A DNA stretch of 64,000 nucleotides from Nocardia sp. BSTN01 (GTDB lineage Bacteria > Actinomycetota > Actinomycetes > Mycobacteriales > Mycobacteriaceae), in contig NZ_JADKYP010000001.1 of NCBI RefSeq assembly GCF_015354405.1, positions 62,001 through 126,000 of the forward strand. Reading direction: 5' to 3'. The position numbers and the translations under genes are program-made. Positions 17,346 to 25,998 of this stretch are shown here, one piece after another. A model generated the notes under the pieces. It made no database searches and was not told the DNA's origin. It saw nothing but the letters and a program-made list of their open reading frames with translations. Every line of letters begins with the position of its first letter. Positions within the stretch are counted from its first letter, which is position 1.

Positions 17346-17792
17346 TCAGGCGGCCGCGGCGCGGACCAGGTCCGCGATCCGCTCCTCGTCCGCCGCCGTC
17401 AGCGTGGTCAGTGCGTAGGTGACCGGCCACATCGTGCCCTCGTCGAGGCGCGCGGTGTCGTTGAAACCCAGTGTCGCGTACCGGGCTTTGAATTTCTCGG
17501 CGCTCTGGAAGAAGCAGACCACCTTGCCGTCGCGGGCGTAGGCCGGCATTCCGTACCACGTCTTCGGGGCGAGATCCGGCGCCTCGGCGGTCACGATGGC
17601 GTGAATCCGTTCGGCCAGTACGCGATCGGCCGGCTGCATCGCGGCGATCTTGGCCAGCACATCGGCGGTGCCGTCCGCCTTCGTGGCCTTGCCGCCACGG
17701 CGGGCGGCGGTCTTCAGTTCCCGGGCATGATCTTTCATCGCGGCGCGTTCCTCGGTCGAGAAGTTCACCGCGGCAGAGGTCTTCGTGGTCAT
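17346..17792 (-). CDS. DUF1801 (YdhG-like) protein
   Basis: 148 residues. The core TWYGMPAYARDGKVVCFFQSAEKFKARYATLGF and the C-terminal MWPVTYALTTLT are typical of DUF1801, the fold also seen in the frataxin-like Fra/YdhG proteins. A basic N-terminal arm of about 40 residues precedes it. The molecular function of the family is unsettled. CGGAGACGACG precedes the ATG. The gap to the upstream VOC gene is 26 bp, so both are one operon under the divergent promoter region at 18167-18300. Confidence 0.8.
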   Translation of the reverse strand: MTTKTSAAVNFSTEERAAMKDHARELKTAARRGGKATKADGTADVLAKIAAMQPADRVLAERIHAIVTAEAPDLAPKTWYGMPAYARDGKVVCFFQSAEKFKARYATLGFNDTARLDEGTMWPVTYALTTLTAADEERIADLVRAAAA

Positions 17793-17818
17793 CGTCGTCT
17801 CCGTTCGAGTCGGGTATT

Positions 17819-18166
17819 TCAGTTGTCCTGCAGCACGCCGAGCACGTTGCCGTCCGGGTCGATCACCGTGGCGACCCGCCGGCCCGCGCCGACGTCGCGG
17901 ATCGGCTCCCCGACCACGGCTCCGGCGGCGGTCAGCTCGGCCAGCTTCGCCTCCAGATCGGGGACCGCCCAGTAGGTGACCGGTGTGGTCATGCCCTGCG
18001 GGCCGCCACCCGGAACCAGGCCGACGTGGGTGTCGCCGACCTCGAAGCCGACGTAATAGGCGCTCTCGGCACTCGCCGGCACGCCCAGCAACGCGGCGTA
18101 CACGGCCTTCGCGGCGGCCAGGTCGGTGACCGGGTGCAGCACGGTCCTGATGCCCAGAGTGGTCAT
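17819..18166 (-). CDS. VOC-superfamily (glyoxalase-like) protein
   Basis: 115 residues forming one VOC unit: two beta-alpha-beta-beta-beta modules from TVLHPVTDLAAAKAVYAALLG to TVIDPDGNVLGVLQDN. The ending DPDGNVLG is the classic second metal-site strand. Members include glyoxalases, fosfomycin and bleomycin resistance proteins and antibiotic-binding proteins; substrate not predictable here. AGGAGATTTC directly precedes the ATG. First gene of a pair with DUF1801. This pair is often encoded beside a regulator, as here. Confidence 0.85.
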   Translation of the reverse strand: MTTLGIRTVLHPVTDLAAAKAVYAALLGVPASAESAYYVGFEVGDTHVGLVPGGGPQGMTTPVTYWAVPDLEAKLAELTAAGAVVGEPIRDVGAGRRVATVIDPDGNVLGVLQDN

Positions 18167-18196
18167 GAAATCTCCTGTGATGTCGTGTTCTTGTGG

Positions 18197-18273
18197 TTTC
18201 CACGGTAGGAATCGCGGCGCCGCGCAACATCCGTGGTGACCACGGAATCCACCACGGATCCGCTACGTGGTGG
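18197..18273. promoter_or_regulatory. Cluster of CCACGG palindromes between divergent genes
   Basis: Five CCACGG/CGTGG boxes in 77 bp: TTTCCACGG (18197-18205), the palindrome CCGTGGT-G-ACCACGG (18231-18245), and CCACCACG-N9-CGTGGTGG (18249-18273). The region separates the VOC operon from the LuxR-ATPase gene. A multi-site operator controlling both directions is the simplest reading. Confidence 0.65.
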
Positions 18274-18300
18274 TACCGGCACGGGCGTCAGAATGGGGGC

Positions 18301-21051
18301 GTGTCGAAGCAGATCGCCGCCGAGATCTCGGCTCGGGAGGCCGAGGTGCTCGCCCTGGTCGGGCAGCATCGCAGTAATGCCGAAATCGCGGCCCACCTGT
18401 TCATTTCCGTGCGCACCGTGGAGACCCACGTGTCGTCACTGCTGCGCAAGGCCGGGGTGCCCGATCGGCGGGTCCTCGCGGAAAGGGCCGCGGCACTGAG
18501 CGATCGCCGGCCGGCCGAGGCGCCGGTAACGGTCTTGCCCACGACCTTGACCTCGTTCGTGGGCCGGGCCCGGGAACAGGCCGAACTGCGCGCGCTGGTC
18601 GCCGCGCATCGCCAGGTGACCGCGCTCGGCCCCGGTGGCGTCGGCAAGACGCGGCTGACGCTGGCCGTCGCCGCACAGTTGGCCGACGAATTCGCGGGCG
18701 GGGTCTGGTTCGTGGATCTCGTGCCGGTCACCGATCCGGAGATGACCGGCGCGGCGGTGGCCCACGCGCTCGGTATCGGGGAACAACCGGGCCGGGACCT
18801 GGACGATTCGGTGACGGCGGCGCTGGCCGACCGTCGGCTCCTGCTCGTGCTGGACAACTGCGAGCATCTGCTGGACGGTGTGGCGCCGTTCCTGGAACGC
18901 TTGTTGGCGCGGTGCCCGGGCGTGACCGTCCTGGCCACCAGCCGGTCCCGGCTGATGGTGCCGTTCGAGCAGGTCTACGCGGTGCCGCCGCTGACCCTGG
19001 AGGACAACGCCGACGCGGTCGCGTTGTTCCTGGATCGGGCGGAGGCACTGGGCTGGTCGGTGCCGCCGGAGCAGACCGATCGGGTCGCCGAGATCTGCGC
19101 TCGCCTGGACGGTCTGGCGCTGCCCATCGAACTGGCCGCCGCCCGGCTGCCGACCCTGGGCTTGGACGGTCTGACCTCGAGCCTGTCCGATCCGCTGCGG
19201 CTGCTCGTGGGTGGCCGCCGCGCCGACGAGCGGCACCGATCGGTGCGGGCCACGCTCGACTGGAGCCGAGCCCTGCTGACGGAATCGGATCGCCGGTTGC
19301 TGCAGCGGGTGGCGGTGTTCGCCGGGGCGTTCACCGCCATGGCCGCCGCCGAGGTGACGGGTGGCCCGCCGCTGACGCCGGACGAGGTCGCGGACGGGCT
19401 GGCGCGGCTCACCGAGCAGAGCCTGCTGACGGTGGTTCCGGCCGGCACCGGTATCCGATATCGGATGCTGGCGACCGTCCGCCAGTACGCGCGCGAACAG
19501 CTCGACTCGCTCGGCGAACTGCCCGACATGCTCGCCCGGCATCTGGTGTGGAGTCTGGCGACCGCTACCGCGCTGGCGCAGCGGCCCGAAACCGGTTCGT
19601 GGCGAACCGAATTCGATGGAGTGGTCGACGACCTGCGTGCGGCGCTGAACTGGGCGGCAGCCGAGCCGGGGCAGCGGGCGGCGGCAGCCGACCTGGCGCT
19701 GACCCTGGCGCGAATCGCCTTCACACGTAACCTGATCGGTGAATCACAGCGGCGCTACGAGCAGGCCGCCGCGCTCACCGGCGACCTCTCCGTGGCGGCC
19801 GAGGCGCTGCGCGCGGCCGCCGCCACGGCCGGGTGCCGGCTCCACGGCTCCGAGAGGTATCGGCTTTTCCTGGCGGCGGCGGAGGTCGCCCGGAAGTCCG
19901 GCGAGGATGCCGCTGCCGCAAGAGATCTGGCGACGGCGGTGAGCACCTGCTTCCGGATGTCCGATACCTTCGACGAGCCGCCCGCGCTGCCCGAGGTGGT
20001 GGAGCTGCTGGCCACGGCCCGCGGCCTGGCCGGAGACGATCCGGCTGCCGCGGCGGCCATCGCCCTCGCCGAATGTGGTCTCCGAGCCGCGGAATCCGAT
20101 GGTTCGCAGGCGATCGCATCGGCCGAACGAGCGGTCGCACTGGCCGGGCGAACCGCTGATCCGCTGGCTCGCAGCGCGGCCCTGGACGCACTGGCCGCCG
20201 CCCAGTGGTGGTGTGGCGACGCGGCCTCGGGCGCGGTGACGACTCGCCGCCGGGTCGAGTTGCTCGCCGCGGCGCCGCCGACCGCGGCAGGCGCGCTGGA
20301 GCGGGTCGGCGCGTTGTCCGAGGCCGCGGACAGCTGTATCGGCAATGGGGATCTGGCCGGCGCGCAGCTCTGGGCCACGCAGCTGCGTGATCTGGCACTG
20401 CTGGCCGAGCGTGGCGACCTGGCCACCTCGCGTGTCCTGGTCGCACGGGCATTGGCCGGCGACGCGCAGGCGGTGGTGGCGGACAGCCAGCGGTTCGCCG
20501 ACTCCCGCGAGCTGTCCGGGCGGGCCCGCGCACCGCAGTTGGCGGTGTCGGCGGCCGCTGTCGCGCTGATCCACGGCCTGCGTGGTGACTTTCCCGCGCA
20601 GGCTCGATGGCAGGCGAGCGCCGCCGAGCTGTCCGGGGCACCGGCGGCCTGGCGAGCGGTCTTCGCCGCCGTCCAGTTGTTGCACGCCGGGCATGCGCAC
20701 CGCGCCTGGGCGGAATTGGCCACCGCACCGGATGATCTGGACGAGCAGGAGTTGTGGATCTGGCGGCACTGGTATGTGGCGCTGCGCGCCGAGGCGGCGG
20801 TGCTGGCGGGTCGGCCGGAGGCGGCGGCCATCCTGGATTCCGCGCGAAACACCGTGGTGGGCAACCCGATCGCCACCGCGATCGTCAGCCGCGGCGCCGC
20901 CCTGCTCGCCGACGATCGCCCCGCGGTGCTCGCCACGGCAGCCGATTTCGAGGCCGCGCACTGTCCTTACCAGCAGGCCCGCAGTTCGATCCTCGCCCGC
21001 GACCCGGCCGGCGCGGTCCTCCTGGAATCCCTGGGCCTCGCCCCGAGCTGA
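18301..21051 (+). CDS. LuxR-HTH / NB-ARC-type ATPase regulator
   Basis: 916 residues from GTG 18301. Unusually, the LuxR-type helix-turn-helix is at the N-terminus (about 5-65: SAREAEVLALVGQHRSNAEIAAHL, then VRTVETHVSSLLRKAG). An ATPase domain follows, with Walker A GPGGVGKTR near residue 111, Walker B RLLLVLDNCEHLL near 180 and ATSRSRL. Then come winged-helix and long helical, TPR-like repeats to the end. It is an AfsR/LAL-like signal-transducing ATPase that would activate genes when its repeats bind a ligand. Divergent from VOC-DUF1801, with palindromes between; these are its likely targets. The RBS is weak (GGGGGC). Confidence 0.85.
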   Translation: MSKQIAAEISAREAEVLALVGQHRSNAEIAAHLFISVRTVETHVSSLLRKAGVPDRRVLAERAAALSDRRPAEAPVTVLPTTLTSFVGRAREQAELRALVAAHRQVTALGPGGVGKTRLTLAVAAQLADEFAGGVWFVDLVPVTDPEMTGAAVAHALGIGEQPGRDLDDSVTAALADRRLLLVLDNCEHLLDGVAPFLERLLARCPGVTVLATSRSRLMVPFEQVYAVPPLTLEDNADAVALFLDRAEALGWSVPPEQTDRVAEICARLDGLALPIELAAARLPTLGLDGLTSSLSDPLRLLVGGRRADERHRSVRATLDWSRALLTESDRRLLQRVAVFAGAFTAMAAAEVTGGPPLTPDEVADGLARLTEQSLLTVVPAGTGIRYRMLATVRQYAREQLDSLGELPDMLARHLVWSLATATALAQRPETGSWRTEFDGVVDDLRAALNWAAAEPGQRAAAADLALTLARIAFTRNLIGESQRRYEQAAALTGDLSVAAEALRAAAATAGCRLHGSERYRLFLAAAEVARKSGEDAAAARDLATAVSTCFRMSDTFDEPPALPEVVELLATARGLAGDDPAAAAAIALAECGLRAAESDGSQAIASAERAVALAGRTADPLARSAALDALAAAQWWCGDAASGAVTTRRRVELLAAAPPTAAGALERVGALSEAADSCIGNGDLAGAQLWATQLRDLALLAERGDLATSRVLVARALAGDAQAVVADSQRFADSRELSGRARAPQLAVSAAAVALIHGLRGDFPAQARWQASAAELSGAPAAWRAVFAAVQLLHAGHAHRAWAELATAPDDLDEQELWIWRHWYVALRAEAAVLAGRPEAAAILDSARNTVVGNPIATAIVSRGAALLADDRPAVLATAADFEAAHCPYQQARSSILARDPAGAVLLESLGLAPS

Positions 21052-21253
21052 TGAGCACAAGAAGCGCGCTCGACCTGCGAAATCACTGTCACCATTCCTG
21101 CCGAAATAGCTCAGCCGAGATGTAGACACCGACCATCCTTCGCCTCGCTGAAACTCCGGAGACCGGCAAGGTAGTGCATATGTCTGACGCGGCTGCTGCT
21201 TGATCGTGGCTAGCGCATCGGAGTACCTGTCGTTGACTCGCCGGTTTCGCGGA

Positions 21254-21892
21254 TCAGCGATGATCGCGGAGCAGTCCGGCGTCGTTGAGTACGACACGGA
21301 CATCGTGTGCGAAGCCGGCGGTATCGGTGAGCCCGAAGGCGGCGTGCTGGAGGACGAAACCGTGGAGTAACGCCATCACCACCCGGGCTCCGCGATCGGG
21401 ATCCAGTTCGGCTGGAACGGTTCCCGCCCGCCGGCCGTTGCGGAGCGCGTCCGCGATGCGTTCGCGAACGTGCTCGAAGCCCGCGGTGGCCTGCTGCCGC
21501 AGCCCCTCGTTGCGCAGTAGCTCGCCCCACGCCTGGACGGCACAGCGCAGAAGTTCGTCGACGGGGACGGACTGGCCCGCCCCGTCGACGGCGAGCTCAC
21601 CGCTCACCGGGTCGACCGCCGCCGCGACCAGATCGGCAACCGTGACGTCGGCTGCGTCGGCGAGCTGTTCGACCGGGGCGAACATCACCCGGAAGGCATC
21701 GCCGGCGATCTCGACGATGATCTCCTCCTTGCCGGTGAAGTAGCGGTAGGGAGCGCCCACCGAAACGCCCGCCTCGGCGGCGATGTCGGGCATCGAAGTC
21801 TGGTGGAAGCCGTCACGGGAGAAACAACGGCGAGCCGCCGCCACGATCTGCGCCCGGTTCGCCTCCCGATGCTCGGCGGTGATGCGTGGCAC
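21254..21892 (-). CDS. TetR-family regulator
   Basis: 212 residues from GTG 21892, which follows GGAAGGGAG. A frame continues upstream (ATG at 21928) but would overlap the palindrome. HTH: TSMPDIAAEAGVSVGAPYRYFTGKEE, about residues 31-56. The C-terminal domain includes the QAWGELLRNEGLRQQ helix and a late FVLQHAAFGL helix lining the ligand pocket. It stands divergent to the decarboxylase-like operon, with a 121-bp shared region holding two related palindromes, so it is the likely local repressor. Confidence 0.88.
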   Translation of the reverse strand: MPRITAEHREANRAQIVAAARRCFSRDGFHQTSMPDIAAEAGVSVGAPYRYFTGKEEIIVEIAGDAFRVMFAPVEQLADAADVTVADLVAAAVDPVSGELAVDGAGQSVPVDELLRCAVQAWGELLRNEGLRQQATAGFEHVRERIADALRNGRRAGTVPAELDPDRGARVVMALLHGFVLQHAAFGLTDTAGFAHDVRVVLNDAGLLRDHR

Positions 21893-21916
21893 GAGGTCAC
21901 ACTCCCTTCCATAAAA

Positions 21917-21982
21917 ATGAATAGTCATTCGCCTTGACGATAGCGGATGCCCTTGCCATCCTGAAAGTGAAAGGTCATTCAC
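21917..21982. promoter_or_regulatory. Paired TetR operator candidates
   Basis: Two sites share GAA(T/A)(A/G)GTCATTC: 21917-21930 (ATGAATAGTCATTC) and 21967-21982 (GTGAAAGGTCATTCAC, a near-palindrome). Centres are about 50 bp apart in the TetR/decarboxylase divergent promoter region. The first lies just upstream of the TetR start, the second about 30 bp upstream of the operon start. Confidence 0.55.
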
Positions 21983-22013
21983 GGAAACGCCATCAAGGAA
22001 AGAAGGTCCTGTC

Positions 22014-23039
22014 ATGACCGATCCGAAGCTCGATGTGGGTGTCTACCGGTACGAGCACACCGAGCCGTTGTTCGACGGGCGGGTCACGATCGCCGGAGCC
22101 GATGTCACCGTGCACACGTCGCCGCTGATCTCGGATGTGTTCCGCCGCATGGCCGAAGGTGAACTGGATATCGCCGAGTTCGGGCTGACCTACTTCCTGC
22201 GCGCGTTCGACCTGGACGATTCGCCGTTCCTGGCTCTGCCGATCTTCCCGAACCGCAACTTCCGGCACTCGTCACTGTTCGTCAACGTGGACAGCGGGAT
22301 CGAGAAGCCGGAGGATCTGGCGGGCAAGACGGTCGGGGAGTTCGCGCTGTGGGGAAGTGATCCGGGTGTCTGGATGAAAGGCGTCCTGGCCGAGGAATAC
22401 GGCGTCACTCCCGATCAGATGCGCTGGGTGATCGGTGGCACCGACCACGCGATCCCGGCCTTCGGCTGGATTCCGCAACCCGTGCCCGAGGGCGTCGATG
22501 TCCGCCACGCCGAGGAGGGCCGGACGCTGGCCGCGATGCTCGAAGTGGGTGAGATCGATGCGCTGCTGTCGGTCGATGTCCCGGCGGCCCTGCTCGACGG
22601 TTCGACGAAGAACATCCGGCGGCTTTTCGTCGACTACGAAGCGGTCGAGCGAGACTACTACCGCCGCACCGGTATCCATCCGATGATGCATGTCGTCGCG
22701 ATACGCCGGGAACTGGCCGAACAACCGGGTCTGGCGCAGTCGGTGTATCGCGCGTTCGACGAGGCGAAATCCATTGTGCAGCAGCGTTATCGGGTCGACG
22801 CGGCCAAGCAGCACATGTCCGTGATCACGCCCTGGTTCAGTGAGTTGTTCGCGGAGAATCGCGCGCTGCTCGGCGAGGACTGGTGGCCCTACGGCCTGGA
22901 CGCCAACCGCAAGGCTGTCGACACCTTCCTGCGGTACCACCACGAGCAGGGCCTGTCGAAGCGACTGCTCACCTCCGAGGACATCTTCGTCCCCGGCGTC
23001 GAGTGGGCTGTCTCCCCTGAAAGCGGAGCCATCGAATGA
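22014..23039 (+). CDS. 4,5-dihydroxyphthalate decarboxylase-like protein (first copy)
   Basis: 341 residues with the periplasmic-binding-protein fold of the Pht5/NMT1-like family. It has no signal peptide or lipobox, so it is cytosolic and an enzyme is more likely than a transport protein. Blocks shared with the next gene: FRRM near 43, FRHSSLFVN, LAGKTVGEF, RWVIGG, and DWWPYGLDANRKAVDTFLRYH near the end. In characterised relatives the reaction is removal of a carboxyl group from 4,5-dihydroxyphthalate; substrate here is unproven. AAGGAAAGAAGG RBS. Its last codons overlap the next gene by ATGA. Confidence 0.75.
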   Translation: MTDPKLDVGVYRYEHTEPLFDGRVTIAGADVTVHTSPLISDVFRRMAEGELDIAEFGLTYFLRAFDLDDSPFLALPIFPNRNFRHSSLFVNVDSGIEKPEDLAGKTVGEFALWGSDPGVWMKGVLAEEYGVTPDQMRWVIGGTDHAIPAFGWIPQPVPEGVDVRHAEEGRTLAAMLEVGEIDALLSVDVPAALLDGSTKNIRRLFVDYEAVERDYYRRTGIHPMMHVVAIRRELAEQPGLAQSVYRAFDEAKSIVQQRYRVDAAKQHMSVITPWFSELFAENRALLGEDWWPYGLDANRKAVDTFLRYHHEQGLSKRLLTSEDIFVPGVEWAVSPESGAIE

Positions 23040-24037
23040 GCGAGCCCACACTGCACGTGGGCACGATGCCCTACGAGACCACGGAGGCGCTGCTCGACGG
23101 GAGTGTCACCTTCGACGGTATCCGGGCGCGGGTCGACACCGCCGACCTCGCCTCCGACATCTTCCGCCGCATGGTGCACGACCGGGAGTTCGACGTGGCA
23201 GAGCTGGGCCTGACCGTCTACCTCCGCACACTCGACTCGGAGGAGTCGCCGTTCGTCGCGGTCCCTGCCTTCCCGGCGCGGATTTTTCGTCACTCGGCCA
23301 TCTTCGTCAACACCGCGAGCGGGATCTCCCGCCCCGAGGACCTCGCCGGAAAAATGGTGGGGGAGTTCGGGATGTACGGGCAGGACTCGGGAATCTGGGC
23401 CAAGGGGATACTGTCGGACGACTACGGGCTCACCCCTGAGCAGTGCCGCTGGGTGATCGGCGGGCTGGACCGGCCGATCCGGCCGTTCGATTTCGTCCCT
23501 CATATCCACCCCGCGGACGTATGCGTCGAGCAGGCGCCTCCCGGACGTTCCCTCAGCGCGATGCTCGAACGCGGCGAGATCGACGCGCTCATCTCCTCCA
23601 ACGTTCCGCAGTGCGTGATGGATGAGTCCCCGCACGTCGCCCGGCTGTTCCCAGACCACGAAGCCGTCGAGCGCGACTACTACCGCCGCACAACAATTTT
23701 CCCGATCATGCACACCGTCGTGCTGCCCCGGTCGTTGGTCGCGACCCGTCCCGGCCTAGCCCGAACCGTCTACGAGGCATACCTGGCGGCGAAGAATGCG
23801 GGCATGGACCGATATCGCACCGGCCGCAAGCTCTACCAAGTTCGCACGATGCTGCCGTGGACCAACGCCCTATTCGACCGCAACGCGGAACTCTTCCCGG
23901 CCGACTGGTGGCCCTACGGCCTCGACGCCAACCGCAAGACGATCGACACCTTCCTCAGATACCACTTCGAACAAGGACTGTCGGCTCGCCGGCTGACCTG
24001 TGAAGAGTTGTTCGTTCCGGAACTTCTCGACACATGA
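23036..24037 (+). CDS. 4,5-dihydroxyphthalate decarboxylase-like protein (second copy)
   Basis: 333 residues, a tandem paralogue of the preceding gene with the same block order (FRRM, FRHSAIFVN, LAGKMVGEF, RWVIGG, DWWPYGLDANRKTIDTFLRYH). By eye they share roughly half their residues, so the duplication is old. The 4-bp ATGA overlap implies tight co-translation and possibly a heteromer. No export signal. Whether both copies are active is not known; one may have changed substrate. Confidence 0.75.
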   Translation: MSEPTLHVGTMPYETTEALLDGSVTFDGIRARVDTADLASDIFRRMVHDREFDVAELGLTVYLRTLDSEESPFVAVPAFPARIFRHSAIFVNTASGISRPEDLAGKMVGEFGMYGQDSGIWAKGILSDDYGLTPEQCRWVIGGLDRPIRPFDFVPHIHPADVCVEQAPPGRSLSAMLERGEIDALISSNVPQCVMDESPHVARLFPDHEAVERDYYRRTTIFPIMHTVVLPRSLVATRPGLARTVYEAYLAAKNAGMDRYRTGRKLYQVRTMLPWTNALFDRNAELFPADWWPYGLDANRKTIDTFLRYHFEQGLSARRLTCEELFVPELLDT

Positions 24038-24158
24038 GGAAGCGTTCGACGCAATCGGACGATCGGTATCAATGTCCTGGCCGGCGGGGCCGTGACCGTG
24101 CGCCTCGTCGGAGGCATTCGATCTACGACCACACCATTTTCGACGAACCGGAAGTCAT

Positions 24159-25160
24159 ATGAGCACCGATTACCGCATCATCGCGCTCGAAGAACACATC
24201 GTCACCACCGAAGTGCTCACCGCCTGGCAGAAGCTGGAGCCACGTTGGCGCGACCTCGCCCTGACGCCCTCCAGCCAGGGGGACAGCGGGCGGCGTTTGG
24301 CCGACATCGGCGACGAACGCCTCGCGGCGATGGACGCCGGAGGCATCGACGTGCAGGTCCTGTCACTGACAGCACCCGGCGTGCAGAACCTCGAGCCCGC
24401 CGACGCGATCGTCCTGTCGCGCGAGGTGAATGACCAACTCTCCGACGCCGTTCGAACCCGGCCGGACCGATTCCAGGCCTTTGCGACGCTGGCCACCCCG
24501 GCACCCGAGGCCGCGGCCATCGAGCTGGAGCGCGCCGTCACCACACTCGGCCTCAGCGGCGCCATGGTCTTCGGCCGAACCCGCGACCGGCACCTCGACG
24601 CACCCGAGTTCCAGCCGCTGCTGGAAACCGCCTCGGCGTTACGCGCACCGCTGTATCTGCATCCGCAGTCGCCGCCGCCCGGCGTACGCGAGGCGTACTA
24701 CGCCGGGTTCGGCGACCAACTCGATGCGGCCTTGGCCACCCACGGCATCGGCTGGCATTACGACTGTGGCGTCGAACTGCTGCGGCTGATCCTGTCCGGC
24801 GTGTTCGACCGGTTGCCCGACCTCCAGGTCGTGGTCGGGCACTGGGGCGAGCTGATGCTGTTCTTCCTCGACCGCATCGACACCAACCTCACCACGCTCG
24901 CCGGGCTGGACCGACCGATCTCGGACTACCTGCGTTCCAACGTATTCGTCACGCCCAGTGGCATTCTCAGCCAGAAGTACCTGCGCTGGACCGCGGAGAC
25001 CCTCGGCGCCGACCGAATCCTGTTTGCCGCCGACTACCCCTTCGTTCCGCTGTCGACCAGGGCGCGAACGTTTGTGGACGCAGCCGCGTCGGACCCGGTC
25101 GTGCGGGCCGGGATCGGCTCAGGAAACTGGGACAGGATCCAGGCCCGGATCCGCCGATGA
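24159..25160 (+). CDS. Amidohydrolase-family decarboxylase (gamma-resorcylate decarboxylase-like)
   Basis: 333 residues, TIM-barrel metal enzyme of the Amidohydro_2 family. Expected metal ligands of the gamma-resorcylate/ACMSD decarboxylase group are visible: the ExH in ALEEHI (Glu11, His13), His168 in YLHPQ and Asp292 in AADYPF. The catalytic His228 sits in GHWGE. Spacing agrees closely with gamma-resorcylate decarboxylase. Together with the two upstream proteins this suggests non-oxidative decarboxylation of aromatic acids. GGAAGTCAT precedes the ATG; 121 bp separate it from the paralogue pair. Confidence 0.82.
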   Translation: MSTDYRIIALEEHIVTTEVLTAWQKLEPRWRDLALTPSSQGDSGRRLADIGDERLAAMDAGGIDVQVLSLTAPGVQNLEPADAIVLSREVNDQLSDAVRTRPDRFQAFATLATPAPEAAAIELERAVTTLGLSGAMVFGRTRDRHLDAPEFQPLLETASALRAPLYLHPQSPPPGVREAYYAGFGDQLDAALATHGIGWHYDCGVELLRLILSGVFDRLPDLQVVVGHWGELMLFFLDRIDTNLTTLAGLDRPISDYLRSNVFVTPSGILSQKYLRWTAETLGADRILFAADYPFVPLSTRARTFVDAAASDPVVRAGIGSGNWDRIQARIRR

Positions 25161-25194
25161 CCCCTCGGAACAGCCTGCGCGAAAGGATATTTCG

Positions 25195-25374
25195 ATGTTT
25201 TATCTGACAATTCAGCGATGGACCGGCGAGCGCGGTGAGGCGATCATCACTTCCCACGCCGATCAAGCTACAGATGGGCAGGTCCCGGCAGCGCCGCTTC
25301 CCCCGACTACCAGGTCGCCACAGGGGGCTGCGCGTGGCATCGGTGACCCGCCAGTTCGTTGCGGCGGGGCGTGA
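25195..25374 (+). CDS. Short ORF, possibly a decayed gene
   Basis: 59 residues beginning MFYLTIQRWTGERG after a good GAAAGGATATTTCG ribosome site, 34 bp downstream of the amidohydrolase. The first 25 residues look protein-like, the rest is Pro/Gly/Arg filler, and other frames of the next 100 bp show no clear continuation. It may be the 5' end of a gene broken by deletion or frameshift. No family recognised. The stretch 25375-25493 holds nothing else I can support. Confidence 0.35.
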   Translation: MFYLTIQRWTGERGEAIITSHADQATDGQVPAAPLPPTTRSPQGAARGIGDPPVRCGGA

Positions 25375-25493
25375 CGTGGCGGATGAATCACGTCGATTCC
25401 ATCGGACGGGGCTCCGGCCGTGTGGCGGGGACGAGGGCCAGCGGCTCTACAGCCACTGACCCTCGTCGAAGTGAGAGACGTGTAGCAGTGGTC

Positions 25494-25889
25494 TTATTCG
25501 ACAGCGGTGCCTTCGAGCTCGACCAGCTGGCCGGGAACCGTGAGGCGTGTCACCTCCAGCATCGTGGTCGTGGGGGCGACGCCGGCGGCTCCGAGCCGTC
25601 CGGCGAGCACGCCATAGTGCGGCAACAACGTGTCCACGTCGGTGGTGTAGACATTGAGGCGAACGAGGTTCGCCAGCGACATGCCGGCTTCGCTGAGCAC
25701 GGCTTCGAGGTTGTCCACGGCCAATGCGAGCTGTGCCGCGATGTCTCCGTCATGCTCGGGTTGACCGTCCTTGCTCATCGCGGTCTGCCCCGAGATATAC
25801 AGGGTCCGTGATTCTCGGGAGACGATCTCACCCTGGTTGAAGCCCATCTCCTGTGACCATGTCACCGGGTTGACTGCTGTTCGTTCCAT
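25494..25889 (-). CDS. RidA/YjgF-family protein without the usual arginine
   Basis: 131 residues from ATG 25889, preceded by GGGAGTGGCA; an upstream ATG at 25901 lies before that site. Trimeric YjgF fold features: LYISGQTAMSKDG, QLALAVDNLEAVLSEAGMSLANLVRLNVYTTD and the end VELEGTAVE. True imine/enamine deaminases carry an arginine in P-x-R-S-x-x-x-V; here the aligned stretch reads APTTTMLEV, with threonine at that site. It probably does not deaminate 2-aminoacrylate and belongs to an uncharacterised Rid subgroup. Divergent from the WYL regulator. Confidence 0.82.
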   Translation of the reverse strand: MERTAVNPVTWSQEMGFNQGEIVSRESRTLYISGQTAMSKDGQPEHDGDIAAQLALAVDNLEAVLSEAGMSLANLVRLNVYTTDVDTLLPHYGVLAGRLGAAGVAPTTTMLEVTRLTVPGQLVELEGTAVE

Positions 25890-25971
25890 TGCCACTCCCA
25901 TCGCTGCGACTGCGAGCGCCCGGCGGCCTGCTGACCTCCGTTGTCGACGCCCGAGAGAACAGGCTTCCGAA

Positions 25972-25998
25972 AAAACACGACACCTTGTGTCATGTTTT
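25972..25998. promoter_or_regulatory. 27-bp near-perfect palindrome
   Basis: AAAACACGACA-N5-TGTCATGTTTT, 11-bp arms with one mismatch, 18 bp before the WYL gene start and 83 bp from the RidA start. It lies between divergent genes and is notably AT-rich for this genome. Likely the operator for the adjacent HTH-WYL protein. Confidence 0.65.
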
